From positions 10,542,001 through 10,606,000 of the forward strand of contig NC_088321.1 of assembly GCF_910592395.1 (NCBI RefSeq): a stretch of 64,000 nucleotides of DNA, read 5' to 3'. Below, piece by piece: positions 24,201 through 37,339 of this stretch. The translations under genes were made by a program, and so were the position numbers. The DNA is from Lineus longissimus (Eukaryota > Nemertea > Pilidiophora > Heteronemertea > Lineidae). Position 1 is the first letter of the stretch; each line of letters begins with the position of its first letter. The notes under the pieces are model-generated. The model made no database searches. It was not told the origin of the DNA and saw nothing but the letters and a program-made list of their open reading frames with translations.

Positions 24201-24794
24201 TTTAATAGACTGGAAGCCCTTTTAGGCGCTAAAGACTGTCGTGGCTCGTGAACGAGTGCATACCCAGCATGTGAGTGTTTCACCCATAGGCCGGTCCTTC
24301 CTGAGGCGCTCAGTAACTCCACTCAAGCAATATGATATATTGCATGTGAAAAGTTGATTGCTGTGCTTTCTAATGAATTATAACTACAACTGTACCATCA
24401 GTTTTCTTGAAAGGGGTGATGTGTCCAATGCGAATCTTAGAACGGCAACCACCGGCCAATGACGCAATCATTTGGCGGTGGGCACCTTCTGGCCAAACGC
24501 TTTGCTCCAACCTCTGAGATGATTTGAGGCAGGCAAGCAACCCTAACGCACTTTGTTAATACGGCAAACGTATAATTGTTTTAATCATTTGCATTCATCG
24601 TACTATCCGATATAGGATTTAGAATGATGTCATCACCTAATTTGTGCGGCCTGGGATGACTGAGCCGAATTGATTTCATTGACGGGGACCTGAATAATTC
24701 CAAACAACTCACCTCTGTGGTTGATACAGTTGTCCCCAGTACTTCTACAGGCGATGGATTGAAGGAGTAATATACCGGTAAGTGGGTGACGCAT
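21062..24794 (-). CDS. Secreted LamG-PAN protein gene, copy D
   Basis: Exons on the minus strand: 24713-24794 (signal peptide), 24486-24513 (micro-exon), 22394-22947 (LamG), 21062-21251 (PAN). The phases agree and all borders are AG/GT. The signal peptide reads MRHPLTGILLLQS and ends near ACRS. The gene order and phases repeat in B, E and F. Terminal exon not found. Confidence 0.6.
22394..22947 (-). CDS. LamG domain exon, copy D
   Basis: 554 nt, open throughout. It shares the KIYLDGIKLNAR and HYFIGAMSNL blocks with its siblings. The donor is AGCG|GTAAGT. It is closest to copy H, with which it shares KSTFFGEVLSF and the TRRWVFIICIS stretch. Confidence 0.7.
23461..24000. repeat. Intronic inverted-repeat element, copy D
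   Basis: Same element as at 5901-7200 but about 540 bp, without the private MITE. Ends are inverted around CATCTGAAATT and AATTTCAGATG. Confidence 0.5.
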
Positions 24795-26062
24795 CGTCGA
24801 ACTGAAAGCCTAACTCACACTGGATCGGAGTGGGTTAACAATACAATACCAATCCCAATACAATGGGTTTTTTCCACCTCGTTCAGAAGATCGAATGAAT
24901 GTTATAGAGTTATCAAGTATAGCTGTATCTGTGCTGTATTCTTCGAATTTTTAATGTACATTCGTTACTCGATTCTTGAAAGATTCTTTTTCAACCTTGA
25001 CTAAGAGATAATCATACGAATTTGATCAGAGCTTCGAGGACCGTCTGCCTAGCATGCACGCGCATGTCGCAACTGTGTTGCAATGGCGTCTGAATGCTCT
25101 TTGTAAGGCGCATTTACAATTTTCTTAAAGAAAACCTACCACGAAACGCTTATAAAAATAGGTAGTTCTGAACGGCCCTGTTAAAACCTAAGGCGGGCGA
25201 ATAACCTTCCATTGATAAACCTTGGCAGTTTCGAGTTCCCCTCAGGCAGGTGATTATGAGAGCTTGCCATCTGGGTAACATAGCATGCATAACTGACTCC
25301 AGTCCGTGAACTGCACAAGAGGTAATCACCAATTTAGTTATTTTTACGACGTTCAGGCGGTCTAAATAACAATTTTGTGCCTCGACAGGATCTCTTTAAA
25401 GCTTGATGTAGCTACAGACACTAATAATTCATGGCGTGTAAAAAAAATCGAATGATGTTTTCGTGGAAGGCGTGAAAGGGCGTTGCTCATCAACACACCA
25501 ACAATTAGTCCAGAACTCGCTATTGCGTTTTCTAAGCATGACCTTTAGTCAATATCTTTATCTGTTTCAACTATCTTGCTTGGGGTAAAATAGACAACGT
25601 TTCTGGTGGTCCGGTAGTGATTGCAGCTGAAAAGGCATGCATACACTTGCCGTAGGAGGACAGCTGTTAGTCGTAAAGAAAAACACTTCATTCTTCAAAA
25701 CAAAACGATAGCAAATATTTAGTGCTGTAATGTTTATCGTTAAAATAGCCTGAGAATGAAAAACGTCCATAAACGACCTCACAGACAACTACTGCCAGAC
25801 TACCAAGGCTGACACTCCACTTGTACACACTACACAAAGGGTTTAACGGATACATTGTGTAGTTATATTATTGCATTGTGTCGAAGTTATATATTAGCTT
25901 TAATCCCGACATACACTTTCAATGTGTTTACATCATTGTACATAATATACCGCGTTGACCAATTCCGTGCAGCAAAAGTAAATTCTCGCAACAGGTGGCA
26001 ATTTCATTACCCTTTGGTTTAGGCATGTATGTGAGCATTCTACACTGCTGCAACGCTAATGT

Positions 26063-26317
26063 TCACTTATCATTTTGATAGACACAACTGGACATCGCTA
26101 GCAACACATTGATACCTCTTGCACGAACATTCGTCAAACAAAACGTTTGACGAATATAATGATCATTTATTATCGAATCAATGGTATAAATCAAGTCGTG
26201 ATCAAAGTAGGTAGTTCCATTCTTTTTCCCGCAGGCCAATATGCTGCCACTTTCCGGTATTTCGCCTAAGGCTGGTAACCCATTATTTTGGAGCAGCGCA
26301 GAAGAAGATGCCTCCAT
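26063..26317 (-). other. Conserved short open frame, copy D
   Basis: Counterpart of 1904-2134. A short internal deletion removes the CLKRQFLSGG part, yet the frame is kept. Confidence 0.2.
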
Positions 26318-27830
26318 AATTAAATATCTACTCCCCTGTTACAACAGTAAGAGGGCCGCCGGTCGAATTTGCGCCCTCGGTTAATCGGTATCGACGAAAG
26401 AGCTAAGGTGGCCATGACCAGTAGTACCAGAGTTGATGTGACACTTGCAAACGAGGATGGAGCACGAGAGAAAGAGCATTCTTGAACACGGATAAAACAC
26501 GCAGTGAAATAGTTCAAAACTCATTAACTGCATTCACGCATGGTCGTATCAATGAAACCATTGTTCGTATTGATTGAGTTGGAAGCAAAAAGATAAAGAG
26601 TTTCGCAATCTATCAATTTCCAATATGTACACTATTTTGAATGTCTTATGTTCTGCTTTAAATCCTTGCTTCTCACACTCTCCTGCAGTCCAAGTTTGGT
26701 TAAGACAAAATTACTAATAAATTTGAGCTAAGCTTTGCTTGCAGTCAGTGTATGTCAATGCCAATCTCTCTTTGAAAAGCTTGAATATTACAGTATCCAG
26801 AGTACATTAAGGCCCTCTTTGATAATCGGAGGAATCGTCAGGCCCTCGGCTTCTATTACTTTAGCAGTACAAATGTAGTTATCAAACATGTCCACGATTC
26901 GTGAGATAATTGCACTCTGAAAACTGAGAACTGAAAACCAATCTGTGATTTGAATGGTGGTTATGGTTCAATGTATGTCGATTTCCGTTCTAGTCGCCTG
27001 TTAATTTTCGTGAATATACTGTATTGTCTCATCTAAGCCATGTGATCCCAGTAATGCAGTTCTAACTGTTTGGCCATGCACTACTAAGCATGGGTTCCGC
27101 CCCATAATCAATCTAACAGGCCTCAACATAACATAAACCACAGGAAATGTTGTTGATGGTAATTATGTTAATGGTGTACCGCTGTCCACTGTGGTTGTGG
27201 GGGATTTGGAATTACAACCGAACTGGAGATCAGATTTTGCAAAGACATATTTATATTTACACAGAAATCTGGTCATCCTTCCGAATAAACTCGGGTGTTG
27301 CTTCATCCAAATGATTTTGCGAAGTTCTTTTTGTATATGTTAGGGTTCGCCATTTTGTTCCCTCGCAAGTCAGCAATACACTAATTGGTTTATAGAACAT
27401 CTCGTACAACATTTTGCACTGTGCACGAGTGTGTGTATTTGAGGTCCCACTGGACATACCCATGTTCATATGTCAATACGGAAATACACACAGGTTAATA
27501 GATACAACCCTATAATATCAATAAATGACTTGGACAACGCCAAAATGCGTAAACTTGATATCTGCACGTGTTTGTTAAACTTCGTTGCAATCGATAAATT
27601 TTGTCCAAGTCTTTTGTCATTTCTTAATCTCGAAATAGAAATCTCGAAATAGCTATCATGGAACTATGATCTGTAAATTGCACAAGCATGCTGCTATCAA
27701 CATAATATTCTCCTGATGTTCAATTATTCTCACGAAGAATCCAATGAAATTGAACACAATAGGTCGAATCCTCCTCTATGGAACAAAGTTGTAACGTTGT
27801 ATCCCTTGCTTTTCTGAAATTATTTTTTAC

Positions 27831-28020
27831 ATATTATGTAAAATTTCACAACAGTTTCTGTTGATATTAAAGCTAAAGGCTTTACAGGTCTCATTGCATG
27901 TGTTCTTGTCATAACAGTACAAGCTGCATTGTATCTTTGAACGGACAGGTCCTCTGTTATAAGATATTTCGTCAATGGAGTCAGAGTCGCTGTCTTCCTT
28001 TATGAACATCAGTCGGTTTT
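27831..28020 (-). CDS. PAN/apple-like exon, copy E
   Basis: 190 nt with the same Cys pattern; differences from other copies are single substitutions (for example KNTCNETC adds a Cys in the loop). Acceptor TATATAG. Confidence 0.6.
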
Positions 28021-31000
28021 CTATATAACAAGAGTTTAAAGTTAAATTTTTTTATTCCAAACAACGGGAGGGTAGATCGACGTAAAATGAATGTCAAAAT
28101 GTCAAACTGACATACTGACCACTCCACCCGAGTGGTGTGAGAGGAGACGTCAATACCGACATACTCGACAGCAAGGAACAACTTCTATAACTCTGAAACA
28201 CCTCAAACTAAAATTGTAGGTCTGAAACCAGTCCGTTTTAAAGAGACAACATTCGCAGTCAGAATGTTTGGATAAAATCCCTTTAAGATAGTTTTTGAGA
28301 ATGCGTGCCATACTTACTCTCATATTTAACTGGAATGACAATGGGAAATGAGGATTCGGCGAGTGATGTGTAAAAATACCCACAATCTGATTGGCTGTGA
28401 CTGAATGACTGTATCACAAAGCCGTGCCACACGGAACTGAGAACATGCCACCATGTTCAAGGTCTTAATTGCCGCAGTTTCAGGTTGGGATCAGTTTCAA
28501 CGTTCATAAGTTGTTAGCATGGTAACGAATTATATTTCGTAAGTATGCATTTGTGAAAATCTTCATTGTTGTATAAGTGTGAATTCTATATACTGGTTAT
28601 TGTTGTGCGTTGTGCCAAGAATGGATTGGAAATATCCAGTAACAAAATACGGCCTGTCCAATGTATCCTATACTGGTATTTGCAATGCTGAGGACTAAAT
28701 GACAAAGCTGAACACTAACATTACTGTTGGGTTTCGAAATGATCTATTAGGGCCTGGCATGCCTGTGGTTTTCCAACAGAAGTCACCAACACGTTCACTT
28801 TACGTTTGCATTAAACGTGTTGGAGGAGTTGACGCCACGTTATAGTTGGTTAAACATGTCTTAGACAACTGATCAATGAAAACAGAATCCGGGTGTGATA
28901 GTTCAAATAGGTGAAAACGAAGGCACGCACTCTTAATCTGCTTCAGTTAAGCTTAGCGATCTTAACCATATTTACGCCGAGCTAAAGTTAATACCACGGA
29001 CTTTAACTGACTTAATTTGTTTTGTACAAATGTTTTTGAGCTCCAGCGCCGAAGACGTTGACGACTCTTTGGACTTAAGCCTTTTCCATGGATTATTCAT
29101 GGTTGGTAAAGCTTCTAACTTACCGCTCTCATAAATACTTAGAACCTCCCATTGATTCAACAGACATGGAAAAATCCTCAGGTTGGACATAGCACCGATA
29201 AAATAATGTGAAGTGCAGCGTCCTCCTCGGATGGGTAAACGACGACCAAGAAAATGAAAGCGACCTGAACTGAATTCGACAGATTTTAGTTGCGTCCTAG
29301 CATTCAGTTTTACTCCGTCGAGGTAAATCGTATGAACATTTCTTACTATGTCTACCGTAACAACAAGAAAATACCAAACACGCGCCTTGATTGCCTTTCC
29401 AGTTTCAGTTCTTCGCGCCCAATTCTTATGAGGTCGGTTATTACACATTACATGTATACCATGATAGCTATTGACGTAAACGTCAAAGCGACTTCCAGAA
29501 ATCCAAATTATTGATTCACATCGTCTGTTATGGTGACGCTGCCGAAAGTAGAGAGCAAACGAAACGACATCGTTTTTCTGAAGATCAATGTTCAGCTTAA
29601 CATCATGATCACATTCATTAAATGAGAGAACCTCACCAAAATAAGTTGACTTGGCGTAATTTGCACCGTATTTCACACTGGGGGATTTTGAAATCGTAGA
29701 GTTAAAATGTCTTGAAAAGTTTTGCATTTAAAGACACAGTCGTTAACTTCTATGGAGAAATTCCGATGCCATAAATGACAAAGTCTGTACACGGAGCCAC
29801 AGCCAATGTATAAACATAAACAGCCTCAAGTAGAGTGGAGCAACCGATTGATACCCGACTGATTCTGATGGCTTGGAACTGCAGACGGAAATGGCGATGA
29901 AAAGAAGCAAACTGTAGGTCTTCTATGGCTGTGTAGCATCGTATGGCGGTAGACTGGAAGCTAGCTCCCCTCTTGAGCAGTGTTACAATATTGGATGCCG
30001 GAATAAAAGGGAACAAAGATGCAGTGGTTTTGCTTCCAAAGTTGATGAATAATGTAGAATCCACAGACGCAGTTACCTTATATTCCTGTCAGTTCCATTA
30101 AGAAAGAACACACTGGTGTCTGAAAAGGAACACAACATTGTTCCATTTAAATCGCCTTAGTCAATTTTATTACTTTAACTTGATTTACTAAAATTTACGA
30201 AAGCTCAGAGGCCCATCTGAAATTCGAAATCCGAAGTCCGAAATTCTCGAATCTGAAACCCGAAATTCCAAATCCCTAATCGCTTGGAAACTTTTAGCAA
30301 ATTAGATCAAGTGTAACATTGAGTTATGACAATGGAGAAATTTCAAAGTGAATTTAGAGACAACTGGTGGTTCAATTAAGTCAAGCTTTTTTTGTTAACT
30401 TGCAGCCATAACCCGACATGGGCAGGATTCTTTGAGCTAGTCAGACTAGCAAGAATATCATTTTGAAAGAATGCAATATATTTGACCTATTTTCTACTAA
30501 TCATTGCGTCAAGAATGCATCACGGTATATGTAAAATAATCACCTGACATCAGCAAGTCGAGCTGATCTAGCTTCTTACAATGATTTGATGCATATAAAC
30601 GCAGTGCCGATTGCGGCCATTTTGCATTCACCGAATAAAATGTTCCACGATATCTAATTGGTTTTGAAATGTTGAAAGTTTCCCTCTGATTGGTTAATAT
30701 TGCATCTCAAATTTCGGATTTCGAATTTCAGATGAGCCTTTTGGGCTTTCGTAGAAATTAGCACCAATATCTTGAAATTGCGATCCAAGCTGCTGCCATT
30801 GGTATCATTCAGATATATAGTGTGTATTGGATCCACTCACCAATAAGATCCCAAGCCAGACAATACCCAAGTTCTACTACTGGGTAGAGCCTAAACAAGT
30901 ATGCCTTTCGCAGCCATAAAAGGGGTGGGATATGAATGCTCATGTTGAACTTTTTAATAGACTGGAAGCCCTTTTGGGCGCTAAAGACTGTCGTGGCTCG

Positions 31001-31552
31001 TGAACGAGTGCATACCCAGCATGTGAGTGTTTCACCCATAGGCCGGTCCTTCCTGAGGCGCTCAGTAACTCCACTCAAGCAATATGATATGTTGCATGTG
31101 AAAAGTTGATTGCTGTGCTTTCCAATGAATTATAACTACAACTGTACCATCAGTTTTCTTGAAAGAGGCGATGTGTCCAATGCGAATTTTAGAACGGCAA
31201 CCACCGGCAAATGACGCAATCATTTGGCAGTGGGCACCTGCTGGCCAAACGCTTTGCTCCAAGCTCTGAAATGATTCGAGACAGGCAAGCAACCCTAACG
31301 CACTTTGTTAATACGGCAAAAGTATAATTGTTTTAAGCATTTGAATTCATCGTACTATCCGATATAGGATTTAGAATGATGTAATCGCCTAATTTGTGCG
31401 CCCTGGAATGACTGAGCCGAATTGATTTCATTAACGGGGACCTGAATAATTCCAAACAACTCACCTCTGTGGTTGATACATGTGTCTCCAGTACTTCTAC
31501 AGACGATGGATTGAAGGAGTAATACATGTATAACGGTAAGTAGGCGGAGCAT
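27831..31552 (-). CDS. Secreted LamG-PAN protein gene, copy E
   Basis: Exons: 31465-31552 (signal peptide, 29 codons plus 1 nt, MLRLLTVIHVLLLQS start), 31238-31265 (micro-exon), 29124-29677 (LamG), 27831-28020 (PAN). All borders and phases agree with B, D and F. No disruption is seen in the recognised exons. Confidence 0.6.
29124..29677 (-). CDS. LamG domain exon, copy E
   Basis: 554 nt with donor AGCG|GTAAGT and acceptor CCCCCAG. The frame is open upstream to a stop and Met just outside the acceptor, which would otherwise suggest an intronless start; the acceptor and conservation argue against that start. Confidence 0.7.
30190..30759. repeat. Intronic inverted-repeat element, copy E
   Basis: Best-preserved copy: both ends share about 50 bp in inverted orientation with the core CATCTGAAATTCGAAATCC. 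No coding content. Confidence 0.5.
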
Positions 31553-32477
31553 AGTCGAACTGAAAGCCTAACTCACACTGGATCGGAGTGGGGTAACAAT
31601 ACAATACCAATCCCAATACAATGGGTTTTTTCTTCCTGGTTCAAAAGTTCGAATGAATGTTACAGAGTTATCAAGTATAGCTGTATCTGTGCTGTATTGT
31701 TCGAATTTTCAATGTACATTCGTTACTCGATTCTTGAAAGATTCTTTTTCAACCTTAACTAAGAGATAATCATACGAATTTGATCAGAGCTTCGAGGACC
31801 GTCTGCCTAGCATGCACGCGCATGTCGCAACTGTGTTGCAATGGCGTCTGAATGCTCTTTGTAAGGCGCATTTACAATTTTCTTAAAGAAAAGCTACCAC
31901 GAAACGCTTATAAAAATAGGTAGTTCTGAACGGCCCTGTTAAAACCTAAGGCGGGCGAATAACCTTCCATTGATAAATCTTGGCAGTTTCGAGTTCCCCT
32001 AAGGCAGGTGATTATGAGAGCTTGCCATCTGGGTAACATTGCATGCATAACTGACTACAGTCCGTGAACTGCATAAGTGGTAATCACCAATTTAGTTATT
32101 TTTACGACGTTCAGGTGGTCTAAATAACAATATTGTGCCTCGACAGGATCTCTTTAAAGCTTGATGTAGCTACAGACACTAATAATTCATGGCGTGTAAA
32201 AAAAATCGAATGATGTTTTCGTGGAAGGCGTGAAAGGGCGTTGCTCATCAACACACCAACAATTAGTCCAGAACTCGCTATTGCGTTTTCTAAGCATGAC
32301 CTTTAGTCAATAATATCTGTTTCAACTATCTTGCTTGGGGTAAAATAGGCAACGTTTCTGGTGGTCCGGTAGTGATTGCAGCTGAAAAGGCATGCATACA
32401 CTTGCCGTAAGAGGACAGCTGTCAGTCGTAAAGAAAAACACTTCATTCTTCAAAACATAACGATAGCAAATATTTAG

Positions 32478-33023
32478 GCTGAAAGGGTGGATGTCGTCCT
32501 GGGTGCCGACAAATGGTACCCAGGTTCGAGATCGACTGGACAATAAGTACCCTGGGTGCTATTACACTAGACAAACAGCACCCAGCTTCTTTTTGCCTGG
32601 CTTACGGATCTTAGGGACGAGGAAGTTTCTTGCAATCTCGTTTTATGTCGCGCCTCGGTACTTGCGGCATCAGCAGTGCGCGAAATAAAAAGAACAGATA
32701 AACAGAAAAAAACGCCTTAAGGTCTTTAGGTCTTTGAACGCACATTTATAGGGATATATTCAGAGAATGAAAAATTGTGTGATGACAAAATGAACGGATT
32801 TGCTGCGTATTTTTCTTGACAATCAGTCGATATGTACCAGTACCACGGCGCGAGATAAGCGAGATTGCAAGAAACGTCCTCGTCCCTAAAGATCCGTAAG
32901 CCAGGCAAAAAGAAGCTGGGTGCTGTTTGTCTAGTGTAATGGCACCCAGGGTGCTTATTGTCCAGTCGATCTCGAACCTGGGTACCATTTGTCGGCACCC
33001 AGGACGACATCCACCCTTTCAGC
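32478..33023. mobile_element. MULE-like long-TIR element, copy 2
   Basis: 546 bp with ends GCTGAAAG and CTTTCAGC. The 9-bp duplication AATATTTAG (32469-32477, 33024-33032) matches the empty site in A and D. The arms are almost the same as in copies 1 and 3. The centre differs. Confidence 0.85.
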
Positions 33024-33122
33024 AATATTTAGTGCTGTAATGTTTATCGTTAAAACAGCCCGAGAATGAAAAACGTCCATAAACGACCTCACAGACAACT
33101 ACTACCAGACTACCAAGGCTGA

Positions 33123-34451
33123 TGTTGTGGATCTGGGTTTCAGGGGTTAAAAGTATTAACTAAAATATATATGCATATTCAGTGCAATATGCAGTGTTTC
33201 CTTGGGTTGATTTTATTATACTCATTCTGGGATGATCCACAGCTAAATGCATGTAGTTAGGTGAGGGAACGTATATTTCTGCTATTATGGGATTATATGA
33301 GGATTATAAGCCATTCACTTTGTATGTAATACATGTCTGGTACATGGTGTAGTGTACATAGTTTGACTGGGCATTTAGGATGAAGTTATGTAATGTAGGT
33401 ATTGTCTGAATGAGTAGGAGCCGTTTATGCCCGCCGTTCACGATCAAATTTAATTTGACCAAAAAAATATGACCAAAAAGTTTGATCGTGAACGACGGGA
33501 AATTGGATGAAATATGTTCCTAGGATAAAAATTGTTGTGGATAGAACCGGTCCTATTTATTTAGTACGATTCGGAAATATTGGATCGTGAGCGGCGGGAT
33601 TGGATTTTTTCTGTACGATTAACCGTTTGAGTCAAAGTAGCCATTTCAATATTATCGGGCCATCAATCAATGAACACATCAATTAGATGGGTTTTTTTTC
33701 AGGTGTGACGCGCATTGGCGTTTTTAGTAACAATTAAAGCATCGTCTTTCACTATCCGAGCTGTCCAAATAGGTAGCCCTATTCATATACTGTACCGATC
33801 ATTTGTGAGCCGGGACAGCGACAAAGACAGTTAATAGTTATAATAATGAGTATTATGCGCCAAGAAATAATTCAGGTACACTTTATACAAGCAACTCGCA
33901 CTATACCTGCACACTCGGTCGAAAGTAGGCTTGTACCAAGATGGTTTGGACACAAAATGCTGTAGATGTGTTGATCGAAGAGTATAGGGCTCGCAACAAT
34001 TGCAGTTATGGCTGCACATGCAGCAGCTGCCGCATTGACTGCACGGGAGCCATATTGGAAAAGATTTGATGAAATAAATCCATCGTGCACGACGGGGGGC
34101 TGAACTAGAAAATTTGACACAAAAGTTTGACCAACAGATTTGACCAAAAAATTTGATCGTGAACGGCGGGCATTAGTCACCCTTGAACATGGGCTATTGT
34201 TCAGGGTGTCAGGGATTGGGGAGGGCCTGAGACTATTAAGAGTTTTATGCCACGAGACACAAAGAGAGAAAGACCTAAAATATACCTGTCCAGAGAATAA
34301 CCGAATTGCCTGAAGAGACCAGCTACATCGCTGTAAACAACCTAACTTCCGCCATCGGCATCATCACCTGACGCAGCGCCACCTGTCGGATTACCTGCTA
34401 AGAAGCGCCGCGCCAAGTGGCTAGTATTCATATACGCCCGAAATTACAACA
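33123..34451. mobile_element. Solo LTR (with nested MITE)
   Basis: The element begins TGTTGT and ends ACAACA, and is flanked by a 4-bp duplication CTGA (33119-33122, 34452-34455) that is single in the empty sites of other units. Without the nested MITE it is about 580 bp. No internal retrotransposon genes remain, so it is a solo LTR. The TG..CA ends and 4-5 bp duplication fit Ty3/Gypsy-type LTRs but do not prove it. Confidence 0.65.
33428..34172. mobile_element. PIF/Harbinger-type MITE nested in solo LTR
   Basis: Perfect 24-bp terminal inverted repeats start TGCCCGCCGTTCACG at 33428 and end at 34172. They are flanked by TTA on both sides (33425-33427, 34173-34175), the duplication typical of PIF/Harbinger. 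Diverged copies of GATCGTGAACGGCGGG recur inside as subterminal repeats. No transposase is encoded. Confidence 0.8.
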
Positions 34452-34718
34452 CTGACACTCCACTTGTACACACTACATAAAGGGTATAACGGATACATTG
34501 TGTAGTTATGTTCCTGCATTGTGTCGAAGTTATATATTAGCCTTAATCCCAATATACACTTTCAATTTGTGTACATCATTGTACATAATATACCGCGTTG
34601 ACTAATTCCGCCCAGCAAAGGTAAATTCTCGCCACAGGTGGCAATTTCATTACCCCTTTGATTTAGGCATGTATGTGAGCATTGTACACTGCTGCGACGC
34701 AAATGTTCACTTATCATT

Positions 34719-34991
34719 TTAATAGACACAACTAGACATCGCTAGCAACACATTGATACCTCTTGCACGAACATTCGTCATGCCACCACTGAGAAATTGC
34801 CTCTTCAAACAAAACGTTTGACGAATATAATGATCAGTTATTATCGAATCGATGGTATAATTCAAGTCGTGATCAAAGTAGGTAGTTCCAATCTTTTTTT
34901 TTCCGAAGGCTAAGATGCTGCCACTTTCCAGTATTTCGCCTAAGGTTGGTAACCCATTATTTTGGAGCAGCGCAGAAGAAGGCGCCTCCAT
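34719..34991 (-). other. Conserved short open frame, copy E
   Basis: The longest version (90 codons) of the frame at 1904-2134. One extra Lys comes from a 3-nt slip in a T run, which keeps the frame. Confidence 0.25.
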
Positions 34992-35579
34992 AATTAAAGA
35001 TCTACTCCCCTGTCACAACAGTAAGAACGCTGCCGGTCGAAGTTGCGGCCTCGGTTAATCGGTATCAACGAAAGAGCTAAGGTGGCCATGACCAGTACCA
35101 CAGTTGATGTGACACTTGCAAACGAGCCGTTGTTTTACGACATGTTGGCCTACTCTACTCATACTTTGAACATAAAGCAAAGGATGGTGCAAAGAGAGAG
35201 CGAGAGAGCTTTCCGGAACAAGGATAAAACACCCAGTGAAATAGTTCAAAACTCATTAACTGTATTCACGCATGGTCGTATCAATGAAACCATTGTTCGT
35301 ATTGATTTAGTTGGAAGCAAAAAGATAAAGAGTTTCGAAATCTATCAATTTCCAATATGTACACTGTTTTGAATGTCTTATGTTCTGCCTTAAATCCTTG
35401 CTTCTCACACTCTCCTGCAGTCCAAGTTTGGTTAAGACAAAATTACTAATAAATTTGAACTAAGCTTCGCTTGCAGCCAGTGTATGTCAATGCCAATCAC
35501 TATTTTCAAGTATTTTATTTTACAAGCCATTAATCAGATTTGAGCTGTTCATTCTAATTTCATACATTGCTTTGTGCTT

Positions 35580-35935
35580 GGCTTGGCGTTACCTGTATAG
35601 GCTAGCCTATGCCGTCTCCCACATGCCTGGGCTTCACGCCCTTGGAGGGCACGCGGGGAGGTCGACCTGGATCGAGTTGATGGACGATATGCCGAAGAGT
35701 CTGGGGCGATGGACTCGTTGCTTATCGTCTAACTGCCCTGCCCTGTCTTGGCCTCGGCTCTCTGACCGAGTCACCTTCCGATCTTTCCTGCGTCTTCATA
35801 CTCTTGTAGGGGCCGCCCGCCCGAGGTGATGCGCGAGGCGCGGCAGAGTCCGGGGCATCTAACTCACGGCTCAACATCACGCCTTGCCCGGGCTGGGGCA
35901 CGATTCTTGTCGGCTTCTCGGCGAAAAATCATAAA
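35580..35935. repeat. GC-rich segment, second copy
   Basis: Near-identical to 2740-3075, with the same pair of diverged sub-repeats. It sits at the matching place in unit E spacer. Confidence 0.5.
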
Positions 35936-37149
35936 TCTTTTTCAAACGTTGGAAACCTTTTTATCTAAGATTATTGCGGTACGAAAAGTTGAAGAGTCCG
36001 ATCTATATATCGCTTTTATAAAACCGCTAAAAAACTATCATTAGACAACATCCTTTGTATAGTCTCGTTCACAGTGTCACAGTGGACAACGGTACACCAT
36101 TAACGTGACCACATTTAAGCGTTTATATGCGGGTACGGCGACTTGGAATTTTTTTACACTTGATGGCATAAAGTTTTTCGTACTTCTAATTGATTGAGAC
36201 AATGTTCTAAACCTGTAAATTGGACGATATGTCAGCGAACGGATTTGGCATGCCTGGGATTCCGAACAAGTTGCAATAATCTGATAAACTCTTATATTTC
36301 GGCATTTTCGAGATCCCTTAGCCATGCGAGCACAGTAATGCGATTCGAACTGTTTGGCCATGTACTACTGAGCATGGGTTCCGCCCCATAATCAATCTAA
36401 CAGGCCTCAACATAACTAATCAAAACGACCTCTCTTCATCTCGCAGGTAGTCTAATACATTACAAAGAGGGGCTGGTAACCTACGGATGGTTAATGAGAT
36501 TCCCACATCTTCAAAATGCATGTTCCATTGACTTACTAAAATTATACCAGGTTTGATTTGATCGAAATCCGATAATTTTGTAAGTAAAGTTAGGTCTTTA
36601 ATAAAGCATGCGAATATGCTAGACAAAAATAAACTGCACCGTAGTTTTATCTATATGTTAGGGTTCGCCATCTAGTTCTTCATCAAGTCAGCAATACACT
36701 AATTGCTTTATAGAACATCTCGTACAACGTCTATGCACTGTGGACAAGTTTGTGTGTTTGAGGGCCCACTGGACATACCCCTGTTCATATGTTAATACGG
36801 AAATACATCTATATATATATATCCAAAACTATGATATCAATAAATGTCTTGGACAACGCCAAGATGCGTCAACTTGATATCTGCGCGTGTTTGATAAACT
36901 TCGTTGCAATCGATAAATTTTGTCCAAGTCTTTTGTCATTTCTTAATCTCGAAACAGAAATCTCGAAATAGCTATCATGTAACTATGATTTGTAAATTGC
37001 ACAAGCACGCTGCTATCAGCATAATATTCTCCTGATGTTCAATTATTCTCACGATGAATCCAATAGAATTTAACACAATTAGTCGAATCCTCCTCTATGG
37101 AACAAAGTTGTAACGTTGTATCCCTTGCTTTTCTGAAATGATTTTTTAC

Positions 37150-37339
37150 ATATCTTGTAAAATTTCACAACAGTTTGTGTTGATATTAAAGCTAAAGGAT
37201 TCACAGAGCTCATTGCGTGTGTTCTTGTCATAACAGTACAAGCTGCATTGTATCTTTGAACGGGCAGGCCCTCTGTTATAAGATATTTCGTCAATGGAGT
37301 CAGAGTCGCCGTCTTCCTTTATAAACATCAGTCGGTTTT
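37150..37339 (-). CDS. PAN/apple-like exon, copy F
   Basis: 190 nt. One expected Cys after the loop is kept within RNELCESFSFN. The sequence beyond the acceptor differs from B, D and E and matches H. Confidence 0.6.

Larger units (their letters stand above)
20950..27712 (-). repeat. Array unit D
   Basis: This is a complete unit of about 6.8 kb without large private insertions, so it is the best reference copy. The right half (from 24160) matches unit A almost exactly. Confidence 0.8.
27713..37030 (-). repeat. Array unit E, enlarged by insertions
   Basis: A complete unit whose spacer took up a MULE-like element (32478-33023), a solo LTR (33123-34451) with a Harbinger MITE inside, and the GC-rich segment near 35580. 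Left of 32470 it is nearly identical to D and A. Confidence 0.8.

Noticed and set aside
29750-30064. 104-codon frame upstream of LamG in E (also in F and G)
   Set aside because: It recurs but frameshifts between copies, and its phase does not fit SP or LamG exons; more likely intron.
33872-34180. 102-codon Ala-rich frame
   Set aside because: It lies inside the Harbinger MITE and reads into its terminal repeat.
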